64,000 bases of DNA from Nocardioides baekrokdamisoli (GCF_003945325.1 NZ_AP019307.1:1364001-1428000), one strand, 5' to 3'. Counted from the stretch's first letter, positions 1-8,575 are shown. Numbers and translations: made by a program. The notes: generated from the sequence alone by a model not told the origin.

Positions 1-47
1 GCGCCGCCGATTGGGGCGCGACCGTCGCGGAATGGGACACTCGGCCC

Positions 48-737
48 GTGAAGACGATCGGCCTCATCGGTGGCATGAGCTGGGAATCCAGTGCTGCGTA
101 CTACGAGGGACTGAACAAGGGCATCCAGGCACGACTGGGCGGTCTTCACTCCGCCAAGATCGTGATGAATTCGGTCGACCTCGGCGAACTCAACGACCTG
201 CAAGAGCAGGGCGACTGGGACCGCATCGGCGCCATCCTGTCGGAGGCCGCCCAGAGCGTCGAGCGCGCAGGAGCCGACTTCATCCTGCTCTGCACGCTGT
301 CCTTCCACCACGTCTTCGACGCCGTCGCCGCGTCCGTGAACGTGCCGCTGATCGGCATCGCCGGCGCCATCGAGGACGCCTGCAAGGCTGCGGGCTACTC
401 GACCGTGGGCCTGCTCGGCACCAAGTTCACCCTGGAGAACAACTTCTTCGCCGAGCTGCTGTCCGACCGGGGCCTGGACGTCAACCTCCCCGACGAGATC
501 CATGTCGACTCGCTCGACCGGATCATCTACGAGGAGCTCGTCTTCCGTACGGTCAAGCCGGGCTCGCGCAAGCGCGTACTCACCATCATCGACGAGATCT
601 GGGACTCAGGCGTCGACGCGATCCTCCTCGGCGCGACCGAGCTCTCGCTGCTCGTACGCCCCGATGACGTGGATGTCCCCGTCATCGACGTCATCTCCGT
701 GCACGTCGAGGCCGCCCTCGACCGCGCACTTGCCTGA
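48..737 (+). CDS. Aspartate/glutamate racemase family protein, second catalytic Cys missing
   Basis: Predicted cofactor-independent amino-acid racemase (Asp/Glu racemase superfamily, YgeA-like), cytosolic, 229 aa, which is full length for the family. The signature GLIGGMSWESS lies at residues 5-15. These enzymes use one Cys in each lobe. The first is present (LLCTLSFHH, Cys82), but the second, normally in a GCTE motif, is Ala196 (LLGATELS), so two-base racemisation is doubtful and a lyase-like, binding or lost function is possible. The GTG start at 48 gives the family N-terminus, and a GACACT hexamer six bases upstream fits leaderless transcription. The reading frame is open back to the window edge, so an earlier start cannot be excluded. 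typA follows after 32 bp. Confidence 0.82.
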   Translation: MKTIGLIGGMSWESSAAYYEGLNKGIQARLGGLHSAKIVMNSVDLGELNDLQEQGDWDRIGAILSEAAQSVERAGADFILLCTLSFHHVFDAVAASVNVPLIGIAGAIEDACKAAGYSTVGLLGTKFTLENNFFAELLSDRGLDVNLPDEIHVDSLDRIIYEELVFRTVKPGSRKRVLTIIDEIWDSGVDAILLGATELSLLVRPDDVDVPVIDVISVHVEAALDRALA

Positions 738-769
738 TCTCTGCTTCTGACCCGGAAAGGGCCAACCCC

Positions 770-2659
770 ATGACCAAGTTCGCGAACCTGCGCAACGTCG
801 CCATCGTGGCGCACGTCGACCACGGCAAGACCACCCTCGTCGACGCCATGCTCCGTCAGGGCGGCGCCTTCAGCGCCCACGACCTCGAGTCGGCGACCGA
901 CCGGGTCATGGACTCCGGTGACCTGGAGCGCGAGAAGGGCATCACGATCCTCGCGAAGAACACCGCGATCCATTACAACGGTGCGTACGCCCCCGAGGGC
1001 GGCATGACCATCAACATCATCGACACCCCCGGCCACGCCGACTTCGGTGGCGAGGTCGAGCGCGGCCTGTCGATGGTCGACGGCATCGTGCTCCTGGTCG
1101 ACGCCTCCGAGGGCCCGCTCCCGCAGACCCGATTCGTCCTGCGCAAGGCCCTCAACGCCGACATGCCGGTCGTCCTGGTGGTCAACAAGACCGACCGCCA
1201 CGACTCCCGCATCGACGAGGTCGTCGACGAGACGTACGAACTCTTCATGGACCTCCTCGACGACTCGCACTCCCACGATGCTCTCGACTTCCCGGTCATC
1301 TACGCCTCGGGCAAGGCCGGCATCGCGTCGCTGGTGAAGCCCGAGAACGGCACCCTCCCGGAGGGCTCCAACCTGGAGCCGCTGTTCCAGACGATCCTGG
1401 ACACCATCCCGGCCCCGTCGTACGACGAGGGCGCGCCGCTGCAGGCCCACGTCACCAACCTTGACGCCTCGCCGTTCCTCGGTCGTCTGGCTCTCCTGCG
1501 GATCAAGCAGGGCGAGTTGAAGAAGGGCCAGCAGGTCGCCTGGATGCGCCGCGACGGCGCGGTCAAGAACGTCAAGATCACCGAACTGCTGATCACCGAG
1601 GGCCTGACCCGCGTGCCCGGCGAACTGGCCGGTCCCGGCGACATCGTCGCCATCGCGGGCATCCCGGACATCATGATCGGCGAGACGCTGGCCGACCCGG
1701 AGAACCCGATCGCCCTGCCGCTGATCCACGTCGACGAGCCGGCCATCTCGATGACCATCGGTACGAACACCTCGCCGCTCGTCGGCAAGGTCAAGGGCTC
1801 CAAGGTCACCGCCCGCATGGTGCTGGACCGCCTCAACTCCGAGCTCATCGGCAACGTGTCCCTGCGCGTACTCCCGACCGAGCGTCCGGACGCGTGGGAG
1901 GTCCAGGGCCGTGGTGAGTTGGCGCTGGCGATCCTCGTGGAGCAGATGCGGCGCGAAGGCTACGAGCTCACCGTCGGCAAGCCGCAGGTCGTCACCAAAG
2001 AGATCGACGGCAAGGTCCACGAGCCGCTCGAGCGCCTGACCATCGACGCTCCGGAGGAGTTCCTCGGTGCCATCACCGAGCTCCTCGCGACCCGTAAGGG
2101 CCGCATGGAGAACATGACCAACCACGGCACCGGCTGGATCCGCCTGGAGTTCGTCGTCCCCGCCCGCGGCTTGATCGGTTTCCGGACCGACTTCCTCACC
2201 GAGACCCGCGGCACCGGCATGTCGTCCTCGATCTCGGAGGGCTACACCCCGTGGGCCGGCGAGATCCGGGCCCGCAACAACGGCTCGCTCGTCGCCGACC
2301 GTTCCGGCGCGGTGACCGCGCACGCGATGACCTCGCTCCAGGAGCGCGGCACCCTGTTCGTGAAGCCGGGCACCGAGGTGTACGAGGGCATGATCGTCGG
2401 CGAGAACTCGCGCCAGGACGACATGGACGTCAACATCACCCGCGAGAAGCAGCAGACCAACATCCGCTCCGCGACGTCGGACAACTTCGAGAAGCTCACC
2501 CCGCCGCGCGACCTGTCGCTCGAGCAGTGCCTCGAGTTCTGCCGCGACGACGAGTGCGTCGAGGTCACCCCGGAGATGACCCGGATCCGCAAGGTCGTCC
2601 TGGACGCCAACGAGCGCGCGAAGGTTGCGAGCCGTTTGCGGAAGTCGAACAAGTCGTAG
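770..2659 (+). CDS. typA: Ribosome-associated translational GTPase TypA/BipA
   Basis: Translation-factor GTPase that binds the ribosome and supports assembly and stress adaptation, 629 aa, typical length. G1 AHVDHGKT at residues 14-21, switch region EREKGITI near 53-60, DTPGH at 85-89 and NKTD at 139-142 are intact. EF-Tu domain II, EF-G-like domains and the BipA C-terminal domain follow. The start is preceded by GGAAAGG about seven bases upstream. The 3' end (residues ASRLRKSNKS, then TAG) is re-created twice by a downstream 102-bp tandem repeat, so the natural C-terminus may have been replaced by repeat-derived sequence. Function is certain; the exact ancestral C-terminus is not. Confidence 0.97.
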   Translation: MTKFANLRNVAIVAHVDHGKTTLVDAMLRQGGAFSAHDLESATDRVMDSGDLEREKGITILAKNTAIHYNGAYAPEGGMTINIIDTPGHADFGGEVERGLSMVDGIVLLVDASEGPLPQTRFVLRKALNADMPVVLVVNKTDRHDSRIDEVVDETYELFMDLLDDSHSHDALDFPVIYASGKAGIASLVKPENGTLPEGSNLEPLFQTILDTIPAPSYDEGAPLQAHVTNLDASPFLGRLALLRIKQGELKKGQQVAWMRRDGAVKNVKITELLITEGLTRVPGELAGPGDIVAIAGIPDIMIGETLADPENPIALPLIHVDEPAISMTIGTNTSPLVGKVKGSKVTARMVLDRLNSELIGNVSLRVLPTERPDAWEVQGRGELALAILVEQMRREGYELTVGKPQVVTKEIDGKVHEPLERLTIDAPEEFLGAITELLATRKGRMENMTNHGTGWIRLEFVVPARGLIGFRTDFLTETRGTGMSSSISEGYTPWAGEIRARNNGSLVADRSGAVTAHAMTSLQERGTLFVKPGTEVYEGMIVGENSRQDDMDVNITREKQQTNIRSATSDNFEKLTPPRDLSLEQCLEFCRDDECVEVTPEMTRIRKVVLDANERAKVASRLRKSNKS

Positions 2660-2863
2660 CGAAGCGGAGACTTGGTTCGACTTGTCGGAAACGGCGAAGC
2701 AACCACGGACCCGCAGGGTCCATCGGTGGCAAGCCGAGTGCGCAAGGCGAACAAAGCGTAGCGCAGCGGAGACTTGGTTCGACTTGCCGGAAACGGCGAA
2801 GCAACCACGGACCCGCAGGGTCCGTCGGTGGCAAGCCGAGTACGCAAGGCGAACAAGTCCTGA
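2660..2863 (+). repeat. Two 102-bp tandem repeats re-creating the typA stop region
   Basis: Units lie at 2660-2761 and 2762-2863, about 90% identical. Each is exactly 34 codons, so the typA frame is kept. Each ends in a copy of the typA 3' terminus: the gene ends ASRLRKSNKS-TAG, unit 1 ends ASRVRKANKA-TAG (2759-2761) and unit 2 ends ASRVRKANKS-TGA (2861-2863). Each unit carries the hairpin GGACCC-GCA-GGGTCC (first at 2707-2721), flanked by CCAC/GTGG, which could act as a terminator. This looks like a target-regenerating intergenic repeat family or tandem duplication of the gene end. Confidence 0.85.
2707..2721 (+). terminator. Hairpin in first typA-distal repeat (repeated 102 bp further on)
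   Basis: GGACCC-GCA-GGGTCC forms a perfect 6-bp stem with a 3-base loop just after typA. The second copy extends to an 8-bp stem. There is no T-tract, so it would be a weak intrinsic terminator or an mRNA-stabilising element. Confidence 0.4.
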
Positions 2864-2950
2864 GTCGCTGACGCGCGGCGTGAATCGCGCCTAGACTCCC
2901 CCGTGCCGTAGCAGTGTCTTGCCGCGGAATTGCAGTGATGGGGGACATTC

Positions 2951-4393
2951 ATGCAGGTCATTCGGCTGCCGCGGCGCATCTGGGTGAGCGCTCTTGCGGT
3001 GCTCAGCGTGCTCACTATTGGAGCGACGCTGACCTACGCGAACTGGCCCGGCAGCATCACCAACGGCACCAACACGCTCCAGTCTGCGACGATCTCGTCG
3101 GCATTCAAGTACACCGGGTACTTCGGGACTGTGACCTGCAACATTGCCGCCGGTGCGAGTACGCCCACGGCGAGGTGCCCGATCGGAAGTATCTACGACA
3201 GCGCCGCGCTCCTCACCACGGGGCTGCCCAAGACCTACTCCGGACCGTCGATCACTCCGGGCGGAACCGCGACGGCCGCACAGCGAAGCACAACCGGAAC
3301 ATTTTCCGTCGCGTCCAGCTGCCCGGCGCAAGCGTTGTCCAACAGCCTTGACACCGCTGATCCGCTCCTTGCGCGTGCCGATTTCGGCCAGATCATTTTC
3401 AACACGACTGATCCATGGGCAACGACCAATGCGGTCAGCACCCAAGGGTTTTCCTACGGCTCCGGAGCGGCCCTGCAGACCTCACCCAATGCTGTCGCCG
3501 GTGGATACAGCATCGGACTGTGGTTCAAGTCCACCAACAAGGGCGGCTACATGTCGTTCGACCCCACGTCGTACAACGCCACCACGAGTTCGACCTCCTC
3601 CCCCGCCATCTGGACCGACAGCTCGGGCCACCTCGGATTCAGTCTGGCCACAACGACGGGCACTGTGACCGCGAAGTCCGCCGCGGTCATGTCGACCACC
3701 GCATGGCATTTCGTAGTGCTGTCCGTGCCCATCACTCTGGGGCTGACGGCAACCCCCACGATGTACATCGACGGGTCAGCAACGACGGTGACGCTCCCGA
3801 TTCCGGGCACGGCACTTCTGCCTTCAGGGACGTCCGGCTACTGGCACCTGAACTGGGCCAACGCACCCGGCCAAGCGACTGTCTCGGCGGGCGGCCTCAC
3901 GTCCGGGGCGTGGTACCGAGCCGCGCCAACGTCGGCCACGGAAGTCGATGCGATGCGCACGGCCGCAAACTTCGGCGCGTACCAGACGTACGTGACCGGA
4001 CGCACCGCGATGCAAAGTTTCTGGCCACTGAACGACGACGGGACCTATACCTACTCCGGCTCCATCCCGGGCGTGCCAAATCCTTGCGGGACCGTGCAGG
4101 TTGACGCCTGGGGCACCACGAATGCCGGCAACACCTGTGACTTCCTGGCGGGCATCACCCCCACGCCAGTCACCTTCGACAAGGTCCTCGGCAAGAGTTT
4201 CACCTGTGCGGTGACGGCTCCGACCGTCGCTCAGACGTTGTCGATCACGCTCCGGCGTAGCGCCTCCTGGGTAGCACCGGCACAGCAACTCAGGCTCTAC
4301 GTCCCCGTCACCTACACCACGACAAGCGCACCGGGGACCGGTTGGAGCCAGACGTTCACACTGAACTCCGCAGGCCACGTGCTGATTCCGTAG
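2951..4393 (+). CDS. Secreted LamG/concanavalin A-like surface protein
   Basis: 480 aa exported protein of unknown role. A hydrophobic signal segment spans residues about 12-30 (WVSALAVLSVLTIGATLTYA) and resembles the signal of SipW/TasA-type surface proteins. The middle (about 165-330) has the pattern of a LamG/ConA-like beta-sandwich: SIGLWFKSTNKGGYMSFD, then MYIDG. Four or more Cys residues allow disulphides. It is rich in Thr/Ser/Ala, as expected for a cell-surface or matrix protein. The ATG at 2951 has GGGGGA six bases upstream, and a TAGACT -10 element lies about 55 bp upstream, giving a leadered transcript. It is monocistronic. Ligand and partner cannot be read from sequence. Confidence 0.75.
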   Translation: MQVIRLPRRIWVSALAVLSVLTIGATLTYANWPGSITNGTNTLQSATISSAFKYTGYFGTVTCNIAAGASTPTARCPIGSIYDSAALLTTGLPKTYSGPSITPGGTATAAQRSTTGTFSVASSCPAQALSNSLDTADPLLARADFGQIIFNTTDPWATTNAVSTQGFSYGSGAALQTSPNAVAGGYSIGLWFKSTNKGGYMSFDPTSYNATTSSTSSPAIWTDSSGHLGFSLATTTGTVTAKSAAVMSTTAWHFVVLSVPITLGLTATPTMYIDGSATTVTLPIPGTALLPSGTSGYWHLNWANAPGQATVSAGGLTSGAWYRAAPTSATEVDAMRTAANFGAYQTYVTGRTAMQSFWPLNDDGTYTYSGSIPGVPNPCGTVQVDAWGTTNAGNTCDFLAGITPTPVTFDKVLGKSFTCAVTAPTVAQTLSITLRRSASWVAPAQQLRLYVPVTYTTTSAPGTGWSQTFTLNSAGHVLIP

Positions 4394-4435
4394 CCGACCT
4401 GTCCAACCAGCGAACGCAATTCCTGAACGACCGGC

Positions 4436-4441
4436 TAGTGT
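4436..4441 (+). promoter_or_regulatory. -10 element TAGTGT, leaderless start at 4448
   Basis: TAGTGT lies six bases before the GTG at 4448, and no ribosome-binding site is present. Confidence 0.5.
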
Positions 4442-4447
4442 CGACCG

Positions 4448-4846
4448 GTGAGGATCGCGGTCGTGCCGGGGACATTGGCTCTTCAGGAGCGGTACGCGTC
4501 CCTCACCGATCCGATCCCGGAACTGCGCGCCGCGGTGACGGCTGCGCGCGAATGGGCCGACCGGGTCTTCGTGATCAACGGCTCCGCCCGGCGTACGCAG
4601 GCCTCTCCCGGGCCTTTCGACGAACGAGCGGTTCCGTTCGACGAGGCGTTGTTCACGGCGTTGACCGGGCCCGACGTCGCAAGGATCCGCTCGACAGACC
4701 AGAGGCTCGCCACCGAACTCTGGGCGACCGTCGGCTCCGCGCCGGACCTCGCCGACGCGCTGGCCAGCAAGCCGTGGCAGGTCAGCGTCGACTACCACGA
4801 CGCTCCGACCGGAGTGGCCTGGTGGGTCATCAGGTACGCATCATGA
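4448..4846 (+). CDS. Short hypothetical protein, possible LigB-like fold remnant
   Basis: 132 aa cytosolic protein. The start MRIAVVPGTLALQERYASLTDPIPELR resembles the opening of small actinobacterial proteins of the class III extradiol dioxygenase (LigB) superfamily in general shape. It is much shorter than a catalytic LigB subunit, and no His metal ligands can be assigned, so no activity is claimed. The GTG start at 4448 is supported by the leaderless -10 box. Its stop overlaps the start of the next gene (ATGA at 4843-4846), so the two are translationally coupled. Confidence 0.6.
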   Translation: MRIAVVPGTLALQERYASLTDPIPELRAAVTAAREWADRVFVINGSARRTQASPGPFDERAVPFDEALFTALTGPDVARIRSTDQRLATELWATVGSAPDLADALASKPWQVSVDYHDAPTGVAWWVIRYAS

Positions 4847-5388
4847 GGACTCTGCTCGGTGACACCTCGTACACCTGGCCCGCCGGTCCGTGGGTGCGCG
4901 CGACGATGGTGTCGACCGCCGACGGCTCGGCGCACGGGCCGGATGGCCTCAGCGGGACGATCAACAACGCGACCGACAAGGAACTCTTCAACCGACTGCG
5001 GGACACGGCGGACGTGATCCTGGTGGGCGGTGGCACGGCCCGGGCCGAGGGTTACGGACCGGTCACCACGCCGATCGTCGTTGTCGCGCACGGGTTCCCC
5101 GCCGATCTGGCGTGGGCCACGGTCGTCTCCGGCGAGCCGCGCTCGATCATCACCGGAATGTACGAGGACGGCTACCAGCACATCCACGTCGAAGGCGGGC
5201 CCCACCTGCTCACCGACCTGCTCACCGCCGGCGTGGTCGACGAGTTGTGTGTGACGTACACGCCCGCGCTCGTCGGTGGTTCGTACGGGCGGATCACCGC
5301 CGGTCCGGATCTGAGCGTGGGCCTCACGCTGGCTTCGCTCGCGGAGGACGACGGGACGCTCTTCGCCCGGTGGCTCGTCAACCGCTGA
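4843..5388 (+). CDS. RibD C-terminal-domain (pyrimidine/dihydrofolate reductase-like) protein
   Basis: 181 aa NADPH-dependent reductase of the RibD-C/DHFR fold. Visible motifs are the substrate strand MVSTADGSAHGPDGLSG near residues 23-39, the cofactor loop ILVGGGTARAEGYG around 61-74 and HVEGGPHLL later. It lacks the deaminase domain of a full RibD, so it may be a stand-alone pyrimidine reductase or an enzyme of unknown substrate. The ATG at 4843 overlaps the preceding stop, and that start gives the proper domain N-terminus. A second RibD-C homologue lies at 50219. Confidence 0.8.
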   Translation: MRTLLGDTSYTWPAGPWVRATMVSTADGSAHGPDGLSGTINNATDKELFNRLRDTADVILVGGGTARAEGYGPVTTPIVVVAHGFPADLAWATVVSGEPRSIITGMYEDGYQHIHVEGGPHLLTDLLTAGVVDELCVTYTPALVGGSYGRITAGPDLSVGLTLASLAEDDGTLFARWLVNR

Positions 5389-5395
5389 GCCCCAC

Positions 5396-5401
5396 TAGCC
5401 T
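5396..5401 (+). promoter_or_regulatory. -10 element TAGCCT, leaderless start at 5408
   Basis: TAGCCT lies six bases before the GTG at 5408, with no Shine-Dalgarno sequence. Confidence 0.55.
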
Positions 5402-5407
5402 CGACCC

Positions 5408-6175
5408 GTGACTGATCTGATGATCGAACGCCGCGAAGGCGTCGTCGAGGTGACCTTCAACCGCCCGGAGAAGTTCAACTCCTTCACCCGCGCGATGTAC
5501 ACCGAGATGCGCGAGCTCTTCCTCGCCACCGCCCAGGACACCACCGTGAAGGCGGTCGTGCTCCGCGGTGCCGGAGGCAAGGCGTTCGCCGCCGGCAATG
5601 ACATTGCCGACTTCCTGGCACAGGACCAGGTCTCGTACGAAGCCGAGATCCGGACGATGTTCGACGCCCTGGCTGCACTCCCGCAGGTCACGATCGCGGC
5701 CGTCGACGGCGTCTGCGTCGGCGGCGGCCTGGGGATCGCGACGTTCTGCGACCTCCGGTTGGCGACGGCGAAATCGAAGTTCGGCTACCCGATCGCGAGG
5801 ACCCTCGGCAACGCACTCTCCGCCCCCGTGCTGTTCCGCTGCGCCGCGATCTTCGGCGAATCGATCACCCGCGAGATGTTGCTCGCCGCCCGGTTGGTCA
5901 CCGCCCAGCGGGCGTACGGCCTCGGCGCGCTGGCGGAAGTGGTCGAGGACGGAGACGCGCTAACCGCCTCGGTGGCGGCGCTCGTCGAGGAGATCCTGCT
6001 CCTGTCGGGGGTCACCCGGCGTACGACCAAGGATCAACTCGCCTTCCGCGCGGGCACGATCGAGCAGGTGCCCGAAGGTGAGGAGGCGCTGCTGCGCGAG
6101 GTGTACGGCGGCCCCGACTTCGCCGAGGGCGTACGCGCGTTCCTCGCGAAGGAGAAGCCGGCGTTCAGGGGCTGA
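5408..6175 (+). CDS. Enoyl-CoA hydratase/isomerase (crotonase) family protein
   Basis: 255 aa crotonase-fold protein acting on acyl-CoA thioesters. N-terminal NRPEKFNSFT, the oxyanion-hole strand RGAGGKAFAAGNDIADF (about 55-71) and the helix GVCVGGGLGIATFCDLRLA (about 102-120) are typical. In the catalytic helix region the usual Pro-Glu pair is FGYPIARTLG, so the general acid/base Glu of classical hydratases appears missing. Reaction type is therefore open (hydratase, isomerase, hydrolase or decarboxylase-like). It is a single gene with a leaderless GTG start. It converges on the response regulator gene across a small 22-bp repeat. Confidence 0.87.
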   Translation: MTDLMIERREGVVEVTFNRPEKFNSFTRAMYTEMRELFLATAQDTTVKAVVLRGAGGKAFAAGNDIADFLAQDQVSYEAEIRTMFDALAALPQVTIAAVDGVCVGGGLGIATFCDLRLATAKSKFGYPIARTLGNALSAPVLFRCAAIFGESITREMLLAARLVTAQRAYGLGALAEVVEDGDALTASVAALVEEILLLSGVTRRTTKDQLAFRAGTIEQVPEGEEALLREVYGGPDFAEGVRAFLAKEKPAFRG

Positions 6176-6182
6176 CTAACGC

Positions 6183-6241
6183 CGGGTTTCGGCCTGCCGG
6201 ATGTCGGGTTTCGGCCTGCCGGATGTCGGGTCTCGGCGGTC
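6183..6241. repeat. 22-bp tandem repeat, two full copies plus a partial third
   Basis: The unit CGGGTTTCGGCCTGCCGGAT+GT occurs perfectly at 6183-6204 and 6205-6226, then partially at 6227-6241. It sits between convergent genes and reaches the 3' end of the response regulator. It may serve as a bidirectional transcription-end element. Confidence 0.75.
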
Positions 6242-6926
6242 AGCGCGGCGCGACCGGGGCGTAGAGGTGCTCCGGCCGACCGGCACCTCCGTACCGGAGT
6301 TCCAGGCGTACGAGCCCGTGCTCGGCGAGGTAGGCGAGATAGCGCTGGGCCGTCGGACGACTGATGCCCACCTGCTCGGCGATGTCAGCGGCTGAGATCG
6401 GCTCCGGCGACTGCCGGACGGCCGATCGCACAAGTTCGAGCGTGGGAGCCGAGTGGCCCTTGCGGAGAGTCGGCGGCAACTCGTCGGGACCGCGCAGCGT
6501 ACGGAACAGGCGGTCGACCTCTGCCTGGTCCGGCTCGTCGCTGAGCGCCTTGAGCTGCCGGTGCAGGTCGCGATAGCTGATGAGTCGCTCTCGCAGCGCC
6601 GCCGCCGGGAAGGGCTTGACCAGGAAGTGCACGGCGCCGCGTTGCATGGCAGTACGCACCGTCGCGACGTCACGGGCTGCGGTGATGACGATGCAGTCCG
6701 GCCGATAGTCGCCGGGCAGATCCTGGGTGAGGACGTCCAGCCCGCTGCCGTCGGGCAGGTAGACGTCCAGCAGCACCAGATCCGGCTTCAACGACTCGAT
6801 CGAGGTGAGCGCCTCGCGCAGCGTGTGCGCTTCTCCGATGACCCGGAAGCCCTCGACGCCGGCCACGTACGCCGCGTGGATCCGGGACACCCGGAAGTCG
6901 TCGTCGACGATGAGTGTGGTGATCAT
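6240..6926 (-). CDS. CitB/DctR-type response regulator
   Basis: 228 aa two-component regulator. Receiver domain residues 1-120 has the acidic pocket Asp8-10, phospho-acceptor Asp54 in LVLLDVYLPDGSG and the conserved Lys in FLVKPF near 104. The C-terminus carries a winged helix-turn-helix (ISAADIAEQVGISRPTAQRYLAYL, about 175-198) that would bind DNA. It is the partner of the overlapping histidine kinase (ATGA overlap at 6923-6926). Families of this type regulate uptake of dicarboxylates, citrate or similar ligands. The divergent ABC transporter is the obvious target. Confidence 0.92.
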   Translation of the reverse strand: MITTLIVDDDFRVSRIHAAYVAGVEGFRVIGEAHTLREALTSIESLKPDLVLLDVYLPDGSGLDVLTQDLPGDYRPDCIVITAARDVATVRTAMQRGAVHFLVKPFPAAALRERLISYRDLHRQLKALSDEPDQAEVDRLFRTLRGPDELPPTLRKGHSAPTLELVRSAVRQSPEPISAADIAEQVGISRPTAQRYLAYLAEHGLVRLELRYGGAGRPEHLYAPVAPR

Positions 6927-8503
6927 GACGCATCCTTCGGAAGGGTGACCGAGAACTCCGCGCCCGGGCCCTCGCTTGCAGTGATGACGCCGCCGAGCCG
7001 CTGCACGATGCGATGGACCAGCGCCAGCCCCAGTCCGCGGTGGACCGACTCGCGCGCCGGCTTGGTCGTATAGCCGTCGACGAACACGGCGGTGGCCGCG
7101 CCCGGCGGGAGCCCCGGTCCGTTGTCGCGTACCCGGATCCGGATCTCGCTCGGGTCCTCCACGATCGACACCTCCACGCGACCCTGCCGACCTGGCTCGA
7201 AACCGTCGCCCGAGAGCGCGTCGAGGGCATTGTCGATCAGGTTGCCGACGATCGTGGTGACCGCCTGCTCGCGGGTGGGTACGTCGCCCAGCCAGGAGTC
7301 ATCGGTCAGCACCAGGTCGATGCCTCGCTCGGAGGCGATGGTGGTCTTGGCGAGCAGCAGCGCCACGACCAGAGGGCTGGCGATCCGCTCACGGAGCGAC
7401 TCCGAGCGGCTCGCCTCGCCCCCGACGAGATCGGTCAGATACGCGAGCGCCTCCTGGTGCTCGCCGAGCTCCAGCAGGCCGGCCACGGTGTGCATCCGGT
7501 TGGAGAACTCGTGCTGCTGCGCACGGAGGGCATCCGTCATGCCGCGTACGCTGTCCAACTCGCGGAGCAGGCCGGCCAGCTCCGTCCGGTCACGCAGCGT
7601 GATCACCGATCCGTGTGGCCGTCCCGCCAACGAGACCGGCATCCGGTTGACGGTCAGACAGAAGTCGTCGGTGAGGACGACATCGTCGCGTCCGGCGGTG
7701 GCACCGGTGAGTACGTCCCGAAGCCGTCCCTCCGGCAGCGCGTCCTTGAGTCGCTCGCCGAGACTGACCGAGCCGAGGTCCGCCAGACGCCTGGCCTCGT
7801 CGTTCATCACCACGACCCGCTGATGCTCGTCCAGCGCGATCATGCCCTCGCGGATCCCGTGGAGGACGGCCTCACGCTCCTGGAAGAGCAGGGCGATCTC
7901 GTCCAGTTCGAGCCCGAAGGTCCGCCGTTTGAGCCGTGCAGCCAGAACAAGGGAGACCAGGGCGCCGACTCCGAGGGCGACCCCGAACCACAGTCCCATC
8001 AACGGCAGTTCGCTGCGCCACGTCGCAGCCACCGAACTCTCCTGGAGCCCCACCGAGACCTCGCCGACCATCGCTCCGGCGAGGTCGTACAACGGCGCCT
8101 TGCCGTTTGCGGACCGGCCGGTGCTTCCGGCGTCGACGGTGTAGTGGATCTGGCCGTCAAGCGTGGCAATCGGCTCGGAGACGGGCTGCCCGATGAGCGC
8201 CGCGTACGGGTGCGAGTGCCGGATCCGGTGGAGGTCGATGACCACGACGTACGAGGCACCCGTCGAGTTCATCACGTCGATCGCCAGCCGCTGGATGGTG
8301 TCCCCACACCGGGCACTCGCCGCCATGCAGCGGCGGATGTCAGGTATCTGCGCGGTGGTTGCCGCGATCGCGCCTGCGCGGCGTTCGTACGTGTGGTCGA
8401 GGTTCGTACGCTCGCCCCGGACGAACAGGCCGAAGCCGACCGCCACCGTGATCACCAGGATGACCACCTGGCTGGCCAGGATCTGGGTCGAGAGTTTGCG
8501 CAT
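6923..8503 (-). CDS. CitA/DcuS-type sensor histidine kinase
   Basis: 526 aa membrane sensor. TM1 at about 10-28 and TM2 at about 172-195 bracket an extracytoplasmic PDC/PAS-like domain with Cys39/Cys47-type residues. A cytoplasmic PAS domain (about 215-325) follows, then the phospho-acceptor region QQHEFSNRMHTVAGLLELG (His near 345), and a HATPase with N-box NLIDNALDAL and G-boxes DNGPGLP and GLGLALVHRI. The missing classical DHp box is normal for the CitA family. A TACTGT -10 sits eight bases before the ATG. It would phosphorylate the response regulator encoded by the next gene. The ligand is unknown. Confidence 0.93.
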   Translation of the reverse strand: MRKLSTQILASQVVILVITVAVGFGLFVRGERTNLDHTYERRAGAIAATTAQIPDIRRCMAASARCGDTIQRLAIDVMNSTGASYVVVIDLHRIRHSHPYAALIGQPVSEPIATLDGQIHYTVDAGSTGRSANGKAPLYDLAGAMVGEVSVGLQESSVAATWRSELPLMGLWFGVALGVGALVSLVLAARLKRRTFGLELDEIALLFQEREAVLHGIREGMIALDEHQRVVVMNDEARRLADLGSVSLGERLKDALPEGRLRDVLTGATAGRDDVVLTDDFCLTVNRMPVSLAGRPHGSVITLRDRTELAGLLRELDSVRGMTDALRAQQHEFSNRMHTVAGLLELGEHQEALAYLTDLVGGEASRSESLRERIASPLVVALLLAKTTIASERGIDLVLTDDSWLGDVPTREQAVTTIVGNLIDNALDALSGDGFEPGRQGRVEVSIVEDPSEIRIRVRDNGPGLPPGAATAVFVDGYTTKPARESVHRGLGLALVHRIVQRLGGVITASEGPGAEFSVTLPKDAS

Positions 8504-8575
8504 CGCCTCTGACAGTAGTGAGCGATGTGGTCCGGCTCACACATGAGCAGAACGATCAAAACCTGTATCAAGCCG

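Noticed and set aside
1..47. 3' end of a preceding gene stopping at 49-51
   Set aside because: One frame ends with TGA at 49-51 but only 16 codons are visible, too few to support a gene.
527..2323. 598-codon open frame opposite typA
   Set aside because: A by-product of high GC; repetitive Asp/Val/Gly/Arg composition, no family match, and it lies fully antisense to a certain gene.
2660..2863. 102-bp tandem repeats as a CRISPR or IS end
   Set aside because: No spacers, no transposase, no terminal inverted repeats; the units are in frame with typA.
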